Assembly (NCBI GenBank): GCA_045132235.1
Contig: JBGURX010000006.1
Coordinates: 42,506 to 106,505 of the forward strand
Origin: UBA1756 sp045132235
GTDB lineage: Bacteria > Bacteroidota > Bacteroidia > Bacteroidales > WCHB1-69
Direction of reading: 5' to 3'
Length of the DNA stretch: 64,000 nt
Part shown: positions 1-9,275 of the stretch, piece after piece
How the letters are laid out: every line of letters begins with the position of its first letter
How positions within the stretch are numbered: position 1 is the first letter of the stretch
The notes under the pieces: generated by a model
Databases searched by the model: none
The model's input: the letters and a program-made list of their open reading frames with translations, nothing else
What the model was told of the DNA's origin: nothing
Program-made: the position numbers and the translations under genes

Positions 1-941
1 TCTTTATAATATGCTGCCTCATATTTTCGGAAAACATCGGCAGAAATGTCGGTGATTTCTGACTTCTTCACTTCAATATCTTCATTAATCTTCTCTATTT
101 TAGACGCTTTGCTACTTTCTTTGAAAAACTCATCGCTCACATTCTGCATCTCAAAAGAGGAAATGTCCATTTTCAAATATTGCTTTTTGAACCTTGCAAA
201 AAAATAAGGATAAGAGGCTCCACGGCTGTTTTGATTCCGGCTCTCATCCCACAGATAACCATCGTATAAAGTGAAGACAAAGTACTTTTTGTCAGGCGTG
301 ATGGTCATAGTGCCGCGTTTGGCATACGTACCGGTAATGTTCCCCATGAACTTGGAGTGATCGTAGATGAGCACATCTTCAATGTTTTCATTATCACGAT
401 GTTTCTTGCCAATACGGATGATGTATCCATCGATGCCGTCGTAGAAAACCCCTTCATCCATACTGAGAGTGGGCTTCTGCTCGGCAATTTCGTACATCAT
501 GGTGCGCCACTTGACGTATGCTGCGGGCACCACATTGTCGGAAAACCAGAAAGAAAAAACTGCCAATAACAAAGCAATCAAGGCCAGTGGCTTCATCAGA
601 CTGGTGATGGAAATACCGGCCGATTTCAAGGCAACAATCTCATATTTTTCTCCCAGATTGCCGAAGGTCATCAATGAAGAAAGCAGCACTGCCAAGGCCA
701 AAGCCAAACTGACAAAAGTAGCTGATACGTAGAACAATAACTCCAATATCAAATACCATTCCAACCCCTTTCCCACAAGGTCGTCCACATACTTCCAGAG
801 AAACTGCATGTCAATGATCAGCAGGGCGAGGAAAAAAGTGAGGAAGAAGGGAGACACGAACTTCTTGACCAAATACCGATAGACGATTTTGGTGAAAGAA
901 ATATCGAAGAAATGTCTCTGTAGTTTGGGTCGAGGTTTCAC
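1..941 (-). CDS. LptF/LptG (YjgP/YjgQ) family permease, 3' end cut by window edge
   Basis: This is probably an inner-membrane permease subunit of the lipopolysaccharide export machine. About 313 residues are visible and the C-terminus lies outside the window. Hydrophobic segments fall near residues 29-48, 62-90 and 117-133. Between the second and third is the conserved cytoplasmic stretch GEKYEIVALKSAGIS (about residues 98-112), typical of LptF/LptG. A beta-rich periplasmic part follows. The start is a GTG at 939-941: an in-frame stop lies two codons upstream and no ATG occurs before about residue 45. It begins 10 bases after the stop of the transketolase gene, so the two are likely co-transcribed. 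F and G cannot be told apart here. Confidence 0.85.
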   Translation of the reverse strand, partial: MKPRPKLQRHFFDISFTKIVYRYLVKKFVSPFFLTFFLALLIIDMQFLWKYVDDLVGKGLEWYLILELLFYVSATFVSLALALAVLLSSLMTFGNLGEKYEIVALKSAGISITSLMKPLALIALLLAVFSFWFSDNVVPAAYVKWRTMMYEIAEQKPTLSMDEGVFYDGIDGYIIRIGKKHRDNENIEDVLIYDHSKFMGNITGTYAKRGTMTITPDKKYFVFTLYDGYLWDESRNQNSRGASYPYFFARFKKQYLKMDISSFEMQNVSDEFFKESSKASKIEKINEDIEVKKSEITDISADVFRKYEAAYYK

Positions 942-951
942 GGCTCAACAG

Positions 952-1800
952 TTAGAAATCGCCAAGGGAGGTGGTGGGCAGCTGTTTCAGGGCTGCCTCT
1001 GCCTGTTCCTGATTGGGAGGAGTGCCATGCCATTTGTGGGTACCCATCATGAAATCAACGCCCATGCCCATCTCGCTTTTCATGACAATCACCACGGGGT
1101 TGCCCTGTCCCAATTTCGACTTCGCGTCATGGAGAGTGTCCACAACTTGCTGCATATCATTACCATCCATCTCCAAGACTGTCCAGTTGAAGGCTTCCAT
1201 CTTGGCCTTGAGGGAGCCAAGCGGCATGACATCGTCGGTAGAGCCGTCAATCTGTTTCTTGTTGTGGTCGATGATGGTGATGAGGTTGTCCACCTGTTTG
1301 CCGCCGGCGAACATGAAGGCTTCCCAAATCTGTCCTTCTTCGAGTTCGCCGTCGCCGGTAAGCACGAAAACGGTATGGGTGTCTTGGTTCTGCTTTTTAG
1401 CGATGGCGGCACCGATGGCCACGGAGACTCCCTGTCCGAGCGAGCCGGAGGCGATGCGGAGGCCGGGAAGTTTCTCTACCGGGGTGGGGTGTCCCTGCAG
1501 GCGGGTACCCAGCTTTCTGAAAGTGGCTAACTCGCTGACATCGAAGTATCCACGGCGGGCCATGATGCTGTAGAGCATCGGGGAGATGTGGCCGTTGGAG
1601 AGGAAAAACATATCCTCTCCCCTGCCCTCCCGCGTGAAACGGGCGGGATCGATATCCATGACCTCAAAATACAAAGCAGTCACCACATCCGTGCAGCCCA
1701 GCGATCCTCCCGGATGACCGGATTTGGCGTTGTAAACCATTCTGATGATATCACGGCGCACCTGAGCCGCAATTTCCTTTAATTGTTCTACTGTTTTCAT
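952..1800 (-). CDS. Transketolase, N-terminal (thiamine-diphosphate) subunit
   Basis: This is the N-terminal half of a split transketolase (282 residues), which moves two-carbon units between sugar phosphates in the non-oxidative pentose phosphate pathway. Visible features are SGHPGG (His29), the SNGH motif (His71), and the thiamine-diphosphate/Mg motif GDG (149-151) ending at Asn180. Full-length enzymes are about 650 residues; the pyrimidine-binding and C-terminal domains are normally on a second gene next door. No such gene is adjacent here: upstream is a hypothetical protein and downstream an LptF/G permease. A TTG two codons upstream could also start the frame, but ATG at 1800 is preferred. 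Confidence 0.9.
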   Translation of the reverse strand: MKTVEQLKEIAAQVRRDIIRMVYNAKSGHPGGSLGCTDVVTALYFEVMDIDPARFTREGRGEDMFFLSNGHISPMLYSIMARRGYFDVSELATFRKLGTRLQGHPTPVEKLPGLRIASGSLGQGVSVAIGAAIAKKQNQDTHTVFVLTGDGELEEGQIWEAFMFAGGKQVDNLITIIDHNKKQIDGSTDDVMPLGSLKAKMEAFNWTVLEMDGNDMQQVVDTLHDAKSKLGQGNPVVIVMKSEMGMGVDFMMGTHKWHGTPPNQEQAEAALKQLPTTSLGDF

Positions 1801-1829
1801 ATTCAAAGATTGATGGATATGTGTTTCTA

Positions 1830-2351
1830 TTATTTGTTTTCTGACAGACGGCTGAGCTCATCCTCTAACTGGAGCAGAAGGTAGCCGCCGAGGGCCGCCA
1901 AAAGCTCCAAATTCTGGAAATAGAAGAAATCCTTGGAGAATTCAATGTCACCCCGTTCCTGTCCGGAAATCGTGAGCATGAATTTCATCACCGTTCTGTT
2001 TTTCTCATTCACCCAACCCCAATGGTTTTTCCATAAAGCCAGCGGTTTGAAGGAGAGGGCCGCCCCGTCGAGACAGATGCTGGATTTTCCATAAAGATCC
2101 AGAAAAAGCTCTCCGAGATCGGTCTCTTCATTCTCTTTTCTCACACTGATATAGGGAATGAAAATGCCTTGACGTTTTATGGTATAAGAGCCTTCCGGTG
2201 TTTCCAGACGTGCCAAAGACCCCTGACCATGTATGAGGTCGATGGTGGCGAAAATATCCGTGTCGGAAGCGATTTGGTAAAACTTCTTCGTAACATCCGG
2301 CTTGATCAGTTTGATGCCGGTAATCTGATTTTCAGAAATTTTCTTTAACAT
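1830..2351 (-). CDS. Conserved hypothetical protein, beta-rich
   Basis: A 173-residue protein that I do not recognise as a named family. It has no signal peptide and no clear membrane segment. The sequence alternates short hydrophobic and polar stretches (GSLARLETPEGSYTIKRQG, then DLYGKSSICLDGAALSFKPLA), which suggests a mostly beta fold, perhaps like the tubby/LURP-like scaffold; this is a guess. It ends with a short acidic, leucine-rich helix. The frame can be read further upstream, but that part is antisense-like and overlaps the HIT gene. ATG at 2351 sits one base after the HIT stop and is the natural start. It lies in the greA-HIT-transketolase operon. Confidence 0.7.
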   Translation of the reverse strand: MLKKISENQITGIKLIKPDVTKKFYQIASDTDIFATIDLIHGQGSLARLETPEGSYTIKRQGIFIPYISVRKENEETDLGELFLDLYGKSSICLDGAALSFKPLALWKNHWGWVNEKNRTVMKFMLTISGQERGDIEFSKDFFYFQNLELLAALGGYLLLQLEDELSRLSENK

Positions 2352-2352
2352 A

Positions 2353-2751
2353 TTAATACTGAACAGATTTTGAAATTTTCTCCGCAATTTCTGCCATCTC
2401 TTCAGCCGAAAGCTGGCATTTAGGATTGGCAAAGTTGAGATCGCCCACCTTGTTGATGGGAACGAGATGGATATGGGTGTGGGGCACTTCAATGCCGATG
2501 ACAGCCACACCGATTCTCATGCAGGGCACATTGGCTTCGATAGCCTTGGCGACCTTCTTGGCGAACACCATCATGTCGGCGAGCATTTTGTCGTCAAGGT
2601 CGAAGATGTAGTCGTTCTGGAGCTTCGGCACAACCAGTGTATGGCCTTTTGCAAGGGGGTTGATGTCAAGGAAGGCAAAGAATTGTTCATCCTCGGCAAT
2701 TTTATAACAAGGTATTTCTCCTTTGATGATTTTGGTAAAAATAGTATCCAT
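2353..2751 (-). CDS. HIT family nucleotide hydrolase/transferase
   Basis: A 132-residue histidine-triad protein. The HIT motif HTHIHL is at residues 91-96, preceded by the usual N-terminal IIKGEIPCYKIAEDE and DINPLAKGHTLVVPK stretches. Family members (Hint-like) hydrolyse nucleoside phosphoramidates or related dinucleotide substrates; the exact substrate is not visible. Its ATG overlaps the stop of greA by one base (TAATG), which points to translational coupling within one operon. Length is typical of bacterial Hint proteins. Confidence 0.92.
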   Translation of the reverse strand: MDTIFTKIIKGEIPCYKIAEDEQFFAFLDINPLAKGHTLVVPKLQNDYIFDLDDKMLADMMVFAKKVAKAIEANVPCMRIGVAVIGIEVPHTHIHLVPINKVGDLNFANPKCQLSAEEMAEIAEKISKSVQY

Positions 2752-3224
2752 TAGCGGGTGATTTTAAGGATTTCGAATTTGAGAATACCGACTGGCGCCT
2801 GAACCTCGGCTATTTCGCCCACTTTTTTGCCCAAAAAACCCTTTGCAATGGGGGAAGTGACGGAGATCTTGCCCGACTTGAAATCGGCCTCAGATTCGGG
2901 CACAATCGTGTAAACCATCTCCTTGTTCCGTTTCAGGTCTTTTGCGGTCACAATGGAGTAAAGAAGCACCTTGGAGGTATCCAATTTCGATTCATCAAGG
3001 ATGCGGGCATTGGCGATGGTGGTCTGCAGGTTGGCGATTTTCATTTCAAGAAGCCCCTGTGCCTCTTTGGCAGAGTCGTATTCAGCATTTTCAGAGAGGT
3101 CGCCTTTGTCGCGTGCTTCAGCAATCATGGCAGAGATACGAGGGCGTTCAACCGATTCAAGATGAGCCAGTTCAGCTTTGAGAGCGGCAAGGCTTTCGGC
3201 AGAATAGTATTTAATTTCACTCAT
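2751..3224 (-). CDS. greA: Transcription elongation factor GreA
   Basis: A 157-residue GreA. It binds RNA polymerase and helps backtracked complexes cleave the RNA 3' end. The N-terminal coiled-coil carries the acidic tip motif GDLSENAEYD (41-50, with Asp42 and Glu45), and the C-terminal FKBP-like domain contains SPIAKGFLGKKVGE. It is the first gene of the leftward operon with HIT, a hypothetical protein, transketolase N-half and LptF/G. I see no good TAnnTTTG promoter element directly upstream. A strong hairpin at 3261-3292 separates it from the PorV-like gene. Confidence 0.96.
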   Translation of the reverse strand: MSEIKYYSAESLAALKAELAHLESVERPRISAMIAEARDKGDLSENAEYDSAKEAQGLLEMKIANLQTTIANARILDESKLDTSKVLLYSIVTAKDLKRNKEMVYTIVPESEADFKSGKISVTSPIAKGFLGKKVGEIAEVQAPVGILKFEILKITR

Positions 3225-3260
3225 GATAAATTGTTTATTTTTTCTGTATGATAAAACAAC

Positions 3261-3292
3261 ACTAAAGAGGCCTTCGGGGAGGCCTCTTTAGT
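3261..3292 (-). terminator. Rho-independent terminator after the PorV-like gene
   Basis: A perfect 13-base stem (3261-3273 with 3280-3292) with a 6-base loop. On the minus strand a T-rich stretch (GTTGTTTTATC) follows it. It lies 25 bases past the stop of the PorV-like gene and so ends the receptor/cargo/PorV transcript. It also insulates greA. Confidence 0.85.
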
Positions 3293-3316
3293 AAGCATAA
3301 TAAGGTTTAACGAATG

Positions 3317-4510
3317 TTAGAGGGCGAGTTTCAGGCCAACGCAGTGGTTGCCGCCCCATCTGTTCGTGAAACGATAAGAGTAATCCAAGTAGAGTCTCGG
3401 CGGATTTTGTCTGCCTGTCTCTGACACTTTCTTTTTGCTCATCAACGGGATACCTAATGTGGCACCGAGTGAGGGACCTGTGTACCAAGTGGTCTGTTCT
3501 TCAGCCTTGAACATGCCCTTGCCAGCTTCTACGCTGTAACCGGCGCGAATCATAAAGATTTGACCAAAGGCGTATTCAGCACCGAGGGTGATAATGTCAC
3601 GCGAGAAGGAGTTGGCGGTGAAAGAACCAGCCAGCGTGATTCTGTGAGCGGCATCGTCACGAGTAAGACCTTCATCCACTTTATCATCCTTGCTCCATCC
3701 TTCATAGTCCTTACCCCAAATGAGGAAGTCGTATGAGAGACCCAACACCAGCATGGTGGGGAGCTCGTATGAAGCGGTACGGCTTTCGAGGGTTTGTTCC
3801 CAGTCCAAATCGTTGGCCACAGCTCTCACGCCGAAACCATCACCCTTATAATGCATCGGAAGACCGATGTTCTTCAAGGTGATACCGAGTTTGAAGTTCT
3901 TATAGGCGCCCGTGAGGTACTGCACACCTGCATCGATGGCAAAACCTGTAGCCTTGGCGTCGTCGGCACCCGTTTCAGTGACCACTTTCAGGGAGATACC
4001 ACCGTGGATGTACTCATTGAAACTCTTTGCATAGTGCAAGCAAAGATATGAAAGTTTCGGAGAGAAGGTACCTTGGTTGCCTTCAGGAAGTTCTTCGGAG
4101 GTCACTTCAATATTACCGAAGCCCATAGTGAAGAAAGATACACCTAAGACACCGAAATCACGCACACGACCGGACTCTTTATCCGTAGAGCGAAGATGCT
4201 GGGCAAGAGCGAAAGAACTGATGCCGATGCCTGCTCCCGAACCGACGAGATAGCGGGTATGCGAAAAGGCCAATTCGGTCTTGTTGACGAATGCCATACC
4301 GCCGATATTGGAATACATGGCTTCCAGACCGCGTATCTCAGCCACGCCGGCGGTTCCCCAACCAGTGGAACGAGCCCACGGGTCGATCAGGAGGTGCTGG
4401 GCACCCGCCTGACCGGAACGGTCTTTGTTACCGGCATACAGATTGACCGACATTGCACAAAAGAGGCCAATCAGCGTGCAAATCATTAATGTTTTTTGGA
4501 ACTTATTCAT
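3317..4510 (-). CDS. PorV/PorQ family outer-membrane protein
   Basis: A 397-residue outer-membrane beta-barrel protein related to PorV and PorQ of the T9SS. PorV shuttles cargo from the secretion pore to the surface attachment complex. There is a signal peptide (about 1-26, ending SVNLYA). Mature features typical of the family are WARSTGWGTAGVAEIRGLEAMYSN, with the conserved N-P/N-I-G-type turn, followed by repeated amphipathic beta strands ending in RWGGNHCVGLKLAL. It is the last gene of a leftward trio with a TonB-dependent receptor and a giant T9SS cargo (33-base gap). Whether it is the main PorV or a paralogue dedicated to this locus cannot be told here; the context favours a dedicated paralogue. 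Confidence 0.82.
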   Translation of the reverse strand: MNKFQKTLMICTLIGLFCAMSVNLYAGNKDRSGQAGAQHLLIDPWARSTGWGTAGVAEIRGLEAMYSNIGGMAFVNKTELAFSHTRYLVGSGAGIGISSFALAQHLRSTDKESGRVRDFGVLGVSFFTMGFGNIEVTSEELPEGNQGTFSPKLSYLCLHYAKSFNEYIHGGISLKVVTETGADDAKATGFAIDAGVQYLTGAYKNFKLGITLKNIGLPMHYKGDGFGVRAVANDLDWEQTLESRTASYELPTMLVLGLSYDFLIWGKDYEGWSKDDKVDEGLTRDDAAHRITLAGSFTANSFSRDIITLGAEYAFGQIFMIRAGYSVEAGKGMFKAEEQTTWYTGPSLGATLGIPLMSKKKVSETGRQNPPRLYLDYSYRFTNRWGGNHCVGLKLAL

Positions 4511-4543
4511 AGTCTCTAATATTTTTTGCAGTTAATCAATCTG

Positions 4544-7500
4544 TTAGAACGCATTCAAGTCGGTGGGACGCATACCTGCGAAGAACTTCAGAGTTCTTTC
4601 GCCAATGCCAGGAGCCTTGACATGGATGATGTAGATACCGCTGGCAATCGGGATGTTGGCAGAGTTCTTCAAATCCCAATCCACATAGGTGTCCTGACCA
4701 CCCTTTGTCAATCTTCTAACCATAACACCGCTGACGGTGAAGATGGAAATGGTGACAGCACCTTCAACGCCATCTTCGTAGGTGGGCAGATTCACAATCT
4801 TGACATAGGTCTCCAAAGCAGAACCCTCGTAGGTAGAATATCCATAATAAGGATTCGGAACGATATTGATCTTATCAAGAATGCTCTTATAAGTGTCCTC
4901 AACATTGTGCTGAACAGCAATGTTCTTGGTAGTGAAGCTGTACATCGGGAAGTTGTCGTTTTGTACATTTTCAGGACCTCTGTTCATACCGGCGGAGTAG
5001 CGCATGTAGGGACGGCTCACACGGATTTTGATGGTGGCTTCATTGGAGAGCCATTCATCTTCGTGCATGCTTGCCGGCATCGGGATGCTGGTCCACATCA
5101 CATTGTTAAAGAGTTGCATCTTCTTGTTCAAACGCTGGATGTCTGATGACGGAGTGCTCTGCTCTATCGTTTGAACCTCTTGCATTCCAACAAAAGAGTT
5201 GAATTTATTCATCAACCACTGTCCTTCATCGTATGCACCGCAGTCGAATTGATCATCAAAGTTACGTTTGACATTGTTGGTACGATAGTAAACTGAATTC
5301 GTGTTACCTGTACTACCTACAATGTAAACATAATGCTTACCACCCCAGCAAGGATTGAAGTACACATTGTTGTACAAATCGGGACGGTTGGCGAACCAAT
5401 AATCGTAAACTGCGCGTTCAATGGGATTTCCATCATTATCGTATGCGAAAACATTGGTGGGATTGAAGATCATATCGTTACCATTGTTTTCCACATCTGC
5501 GGAGTTTTCTGAGAACATAATGTTCAAACGTTCACCTGTCTCCACGTTGATGGCATAGCCGGGGAACCAGCCCATACCTTCACCTGTTCCGTCAGGATTA
5601 CCGTTTTTGTCCACGGACGCATGTTTACGGGGTTCATGGCAAAGGGCGCCGCCTTCCGATTTGGTACGGTCATCGCATGCCTCAAGCACGACACAACGGG
5701 TCCATTTGTCTTTATCCGGTGTGAGAACAATATCCACAGAGTAAAGGTTCGTCATGGTCTGGTTGAAACCGGGAGACCATTTTGTTTTGTCGATGTCTTC
5801 AATATTCCAATACATCGGAGACGGAGCAGCAGCATCTGATGCACGATTTTCATCCGGTCTGGTGAATTTGGCCATGGGGCCGCCATAATAAGGCGAACTC
5901 AATACATAGGGAGCCCATGTGCCATTGATGACGTTCTCGAACTGCTGGTTCGGATCTTTCCATGCACGGCTTCTCCATGTGCTGCTGGAGAGTGTTCCAC
6001 CTGCCATCAACATAAAGAAGTCTTCGGTTTTCCACTTGGCATATTCATCTTCCACACCATCCTGTGTGCCAGATGCTTCATCCCACGGACCGGCTTCCTG
6101 AATACCACTGCGGATCCAGTTGTCGGGAAGGTCGCCTTCATTATCTTCCACACCGCCCAACCAAGGCTTGCTCTCATCAGCATACGTGATTTCAGAACCG
6201 AGGAAATCCACCTGTGCATAGCTGGAATAGTTCTTATACGTATAACCGCCTGAACGGGCCACATAGTTGGCGAGGTTATCCTGATGGATAGCGAAGTCGT
6301 AATTCAAAATGGTCAAAGAGAGACCCAAATCAAGGAAGAGCTGCTCGTTGTTGACCGAAATGGAGGACTCGGCCTCGTACTGCATCGGGAAACCAAGAGA
6401 GTCAACCTTGACATTTCCGTTTTCATCCACCACTTCAAGCACCCAAGTATCTTCGGAGGTGACATCAAATGCGGCAGTGTCTGAAGGAATAAAGCGAACC
6501 ACATAGTCATAAGGCTGAATCTTCAGGGGGTTCACCACCTTGACGTTGATCGGACCATGGTCATTCTTGTAGGTAATCTGATCGATGTGGCCGTTCTTGA
6601 GAATCTCGTCGCGGCACTCGTCGGTCATATCCAGATAGAAACCACCATTGCCTTGGCCCTCGATACGGGTAATCATCGGCTGTGTGCCATATACTGAGTT
6701 GGCCACAGTACCTGCATACTCGGGAGTCGGATCGTGAGGAATACCCACATACGGACTACCACTGTTCTCCTGATCACCAATGTTACGACGACCGGCGAGG
6801 AACGTGGTTTTCTGTCCTACCAAACCATTGTCAGAATTCTCTTCGATAGAGAACGGCCAATAGTTGTTTTGTGCATAAGCAAGCACAAGGAAGTAGTATT
6901 TCTTGTGGTTGACAAGCTGTGTGGACGTTGTAGCGAATTTGTCTTCGGTAACAACGAAGGAGTGACGGATACCGAGGTCTTCGCCTCTCACCATTTCATG
7001 GGGAGCGGATGTTCCGATAGCATCATCGTGAATCCAGTTGACCAACTGAGAAATACCATTCTGAATATCACATTGTGCAATCAAACGCACCTTGTTAAGG
7101 TCACCAATATCGGTAACACTGACATCTGCGCTGGCACACTGATAAATCATGTAACCTTCGAAGTGATATTTGTTATCATATTGGATGGTGTCGAAGGAAG
7201 AGACATCGTGAGGCATGACAACAAAAGTATCAATACCAGCGATATTGCACCAAATCGTATCATCATAAGACACGGTGATGGTCTCATCAACACGGTCAAT
7301 CGGAATAGTAGGATCTTCCTCTTCATAACCTTCAGCATAGTTGTTGCTGGTTTCAAGGTTGGTGAGGTAAAGAATAAGTTGATTTTCAAGCTCTTCAATG
7401 TAAACAGTCGGAGCGTCAGGACCATCAAGCACTTTGAAGCAGTTTTCGAAGAGGGACTGGCACTTGTCGTCAGCAATCTTCAGAGCGTCAACAGAGGCCT

Positions 7501-9253
7501 GAGCACCACCGCTGGTAGCACGTGCCCACGGAATACCCACGGTAATGTAGTTGACAGCACCTGCACGGAGGGTGAAGGGGCCTGCCGACTGCATGAAACG
7601 ACGGTCAGCAGGAGCGTTGCCCACGGCAGCTTCTGTCCAACCATCAGCAGAGTTGTTATAGGTGGAAGCATCCGGAACGATACCCATCGTACCCCAGTTA
7701 CAGGGGTCGGAAAGGCCGGGGAACATGAAGTCGCAATCAGGACCGGAAGCACCATTCAGCGGGTGTGCGTTGGCACCGTATTTCATCTTCAGGTTATCAG
7801 CCCAAATACCGCGCAACATATTGTAATAACCGTATGCCACGTCGGGGTCGCCTACCACTGAGTTGTCGTTGTTGTGGTAAACGAATCTTCTCATACCGAA
7901 ACGCTCATTATCTTTGATACCATCACCGAAGTTCACACCATTGATAGCTTCGGAACGGATCATGACGAGAGAGTCAACAATCATTTCGTGTGCTTCTTCA
8001 GCATCCGGATTGGGATCCCAGCTGAAGAGTCCCAGTGTACCATCATTAGTAACGATATCGCAACTTCCAGCCATGGTAGGACCAAATTCAGGTCTGCCGT
8101 TGAAGGAGGGGTTGTCATAACCATCGGGATCGAGGTAGGGGCCTTGGAAGAAGTCCACACCAACCGCCGGGGGCTGAGCACCATAGTGCTGGGCAAGACC
8201 CTGACCGTCAACATTACGACCGTTGTAGCAGTAACCCAAACCACGGGCAACATCGCAACCCACGTAGTCATCATCGGCATAACCCAAATCCGGGTCAACC
8301 CACTGTGAGAAGTAGGTGTTCGTCAAGTCGAAAGTTGAACGGTTGATGATTTCGTAGGAGTAGAAGGTCATGTTGTTCAACTCATCGTTGGTGGAGAAAC
8401 CGAAGGCCTGTGCACGGATTTCAAGACCGATGGGGTCTCCCTGAGATTCGGTGTGCGGACCACCTTTATCATTGAAAATCCAGTAAAGGGTAGCATCGCC
8501 TTTCAAAACGTGGTCGGCATACACCATACCTTTGGAGATACCCATTCTTTCTTCGGGAGTCTTGGGCAGCTGGTCGGCAGCAGCGAGTGCACGGTTCTTT
8601 TCCGTCCAAGGACAGAGTTCATTATCAAGGTCATAATACGGATAGTCACCGTTTTCCGGGTTGTAGTCACCATCGCCATCATAATCGAAGAAGGGGGCGA
8701 GATAATACGACTGACCGGCGGAGAGATCCATCGGATGAGCGGGCCAGTTGCGGATGCTGTTGGGCATCACATAGTCTGCATTCATCCAGTTTGCGATATG
8801 GTTTTCAACCTCTGCACGGGTGATTTTGAAATGCTTGTCGTATGCGGCGCAGGTCTCCTGCGTGACAGAAGCACCGTTCAAAGTCAGAGGACCTGTCCAG
8901 AAGTCATCACCTCTCTGGCGGAAACGGACGGCAGCCAGCTTCAGCTGGTCGTTGATATCCTTACCACCGATCCAGAGTGCGGCGGCGAACATGGAGGTCT
9001 TACCTGAACCGTAAGGGACTTCGTACTGTGCGATTTCGTTGAACCACATCGTACCGTTGGTTTCCAGATAAGCTCTCACATTGTTGACTATCAACTCATT
9101 GGAGTTTGTTGCAGGCAAACACGTAGAAGCCGCGCGTGTTTGTATTCTCTTCGGTACGGCTGAAGAACCTCTGTATTTTTCAGCAGACAGCGAACCGGAG
9201 GCAAGCAGCAAGATTGCCAAAAATAAGATCTTACATATATTTTTCATATTCAT
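4544..9253 (-). CDS. Giant secreted protein with T9SS type A sorting domain
   Basis: A 1569-residue secreted protein of unknown function. A signal peptide (about 1-24) is followed by a region seen in many Bacteroidota surface proteins (FAAALWIGGKDINDQLKLAA near 89-108, then RGDDFWTGPL). An acidic DxDGDGDY patch near 190-197 may bind calcium. The last 95 or so residues form the sorting domain: NIVPNPYYGYS, then VTISIFTVSGVMVRRL, then NIPIASGIYIIHVKAPGIGERTLKF. It should leave through the T9SS and be anchored or released after cleavage. It lies 22 bases after the TonB receptor gene and 33 before the PorV-like gene. No catalytic motif is evident; YGSGKTS near 81-87 looks like a P-loop but is out of context. 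Confidence 0.85.
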   Translation of the reverse strand: MNMKNICKILFLAILLLASGSLSAEKYRGSSAVPKRIQTRAASTCLPATNSNELIVNNVRAYLETNGTMWFNEIAQYEVPYGSGKTSMFAAALWIGGKDINDQLKLAAVRFRQRGDDFWTGPLTLNGASVTQETCAAYDKHFKITRAEVENHIANWMNADYVMPNSIRNWPAHPMDLSAGQSYYLAPFFDYDGDGDYNPENGDYPYYDLDNELCPWTEKNRALAAADQLPKTPEERMGISKGMVYADHVLKGDATLYWIFNDKGGPHTESQGDPIGLEIRAQAFGFSTNDELNNMTFYSYEIINRSTFDLTNTYFSQWVDPDLGYADDDYVGCDVARGLGYCYNGRNVDGQGLAQHYGAQPPAVGVDFFQGPYLDPDGYDNPSFNGRPEFGPTMAGSCDIVTNDGTLGLFSWDPNPDAEEAHEMIVDSLVMIRSEAINGVNFGDGIKDNERFGMRRFVYHNNDNSVVGDPDVAYGYYNMLRGIWADNLKMKYGANAHPLNGASGPDCDFMFPGLSDPCNWGTMGIVPDASTYNNSADGWTEAAVGNAPADRRFMQSAGPFTLRAGAVNYITVGIPWARATSGGAQASVDALKIADDKCQSLFENCFKVLDGPDAPTVYIEELENQLILYLTNLETSNNYAEGYEEEDPTIPIDRVDETITVSYDDTIWCNIAGIDTFVVMPHDVSSFDTIQYDNKYHFEGYMIYQCASADVSVTDIGDLNKVRLIAQCDIQNGISQLVNWIHDDAIGTSAPHEMVRGEDLGIRHSFVVTEDKFATTSTQLVNHKKYYFLVLAYAQNNYWPFSIEENSDNGLVGQKTTFLAGRRNIGDQENSGSPYVGIPHDPTPEYAGTVANSVYGTQPMITRIEGQGNGGFYLDMTDECRDEILKNGHIDQITYKNDHGPINVKVVNPLKIQPYDYVVRFIPSDTAAFDVTSEDTWVLEVVDENGNVKVDSLGFPMQYEAESSISVNNEQLFLDLGLSLTILNYDFAIHQDNLANYVARSGGYTYKNYSSYAQVDFLGSEITYADESKPWLGGVEDNEGDLPDNWIRSGIQEAGPWDEASGTQDGVEDEYAKWKTEDFFMLMAGGTLSSSTWRSRAWKDPNQQFENVINGTWAPYVLSSPYYGGPMAKFTRPDENRASDAAAPSPMYWNIEDIDKTKWSPGFNQTMTNLYSVDIVLTPDKDKWTRCVVLEACDDRTKSEGGALCHEPRKHASVDKNGNPDGTGEGMGWFPGYAINVETGERLNIMFSENSADVENNGNDMIFNPTNVFAYDNDGNPIERAVYDYWFANRPDLYNNVYFNPCWGGKHYVYIVGSTGNTNSVYYRTNNVKRNFDDQFDCGAYDEGQWLMNKFNSFVGMQEVQTIEQSTPSSDIQRLNKKMQLFNNVMWTSIPMPASMHEDEWLSNEATIKIRVSRPYMRYSAGMNRGPENVQNDNFPMYSFTTKNIAVQHNVEDTYKSILDKINIVPNPYYGYSTYEGSALETYVKIVNLPTYEDGVEGAVTISIFTVSGVMVRRLTKGGQDTYVDWDLKNSANIPIASGIYIIHVKAPGIGERTLKFFAGMRPTDLNAF

Positions 9254-9275
9254 GATATTTTTTTGCTACGGTTAA

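Noticed and set aside
4544..9253. P-loop (YGSGKTS) near residues 81-87 of the giant secreted protein
   Set aside because: It is a short match in a surface protein without other ATPase motifs; chance is the simplest explanation.
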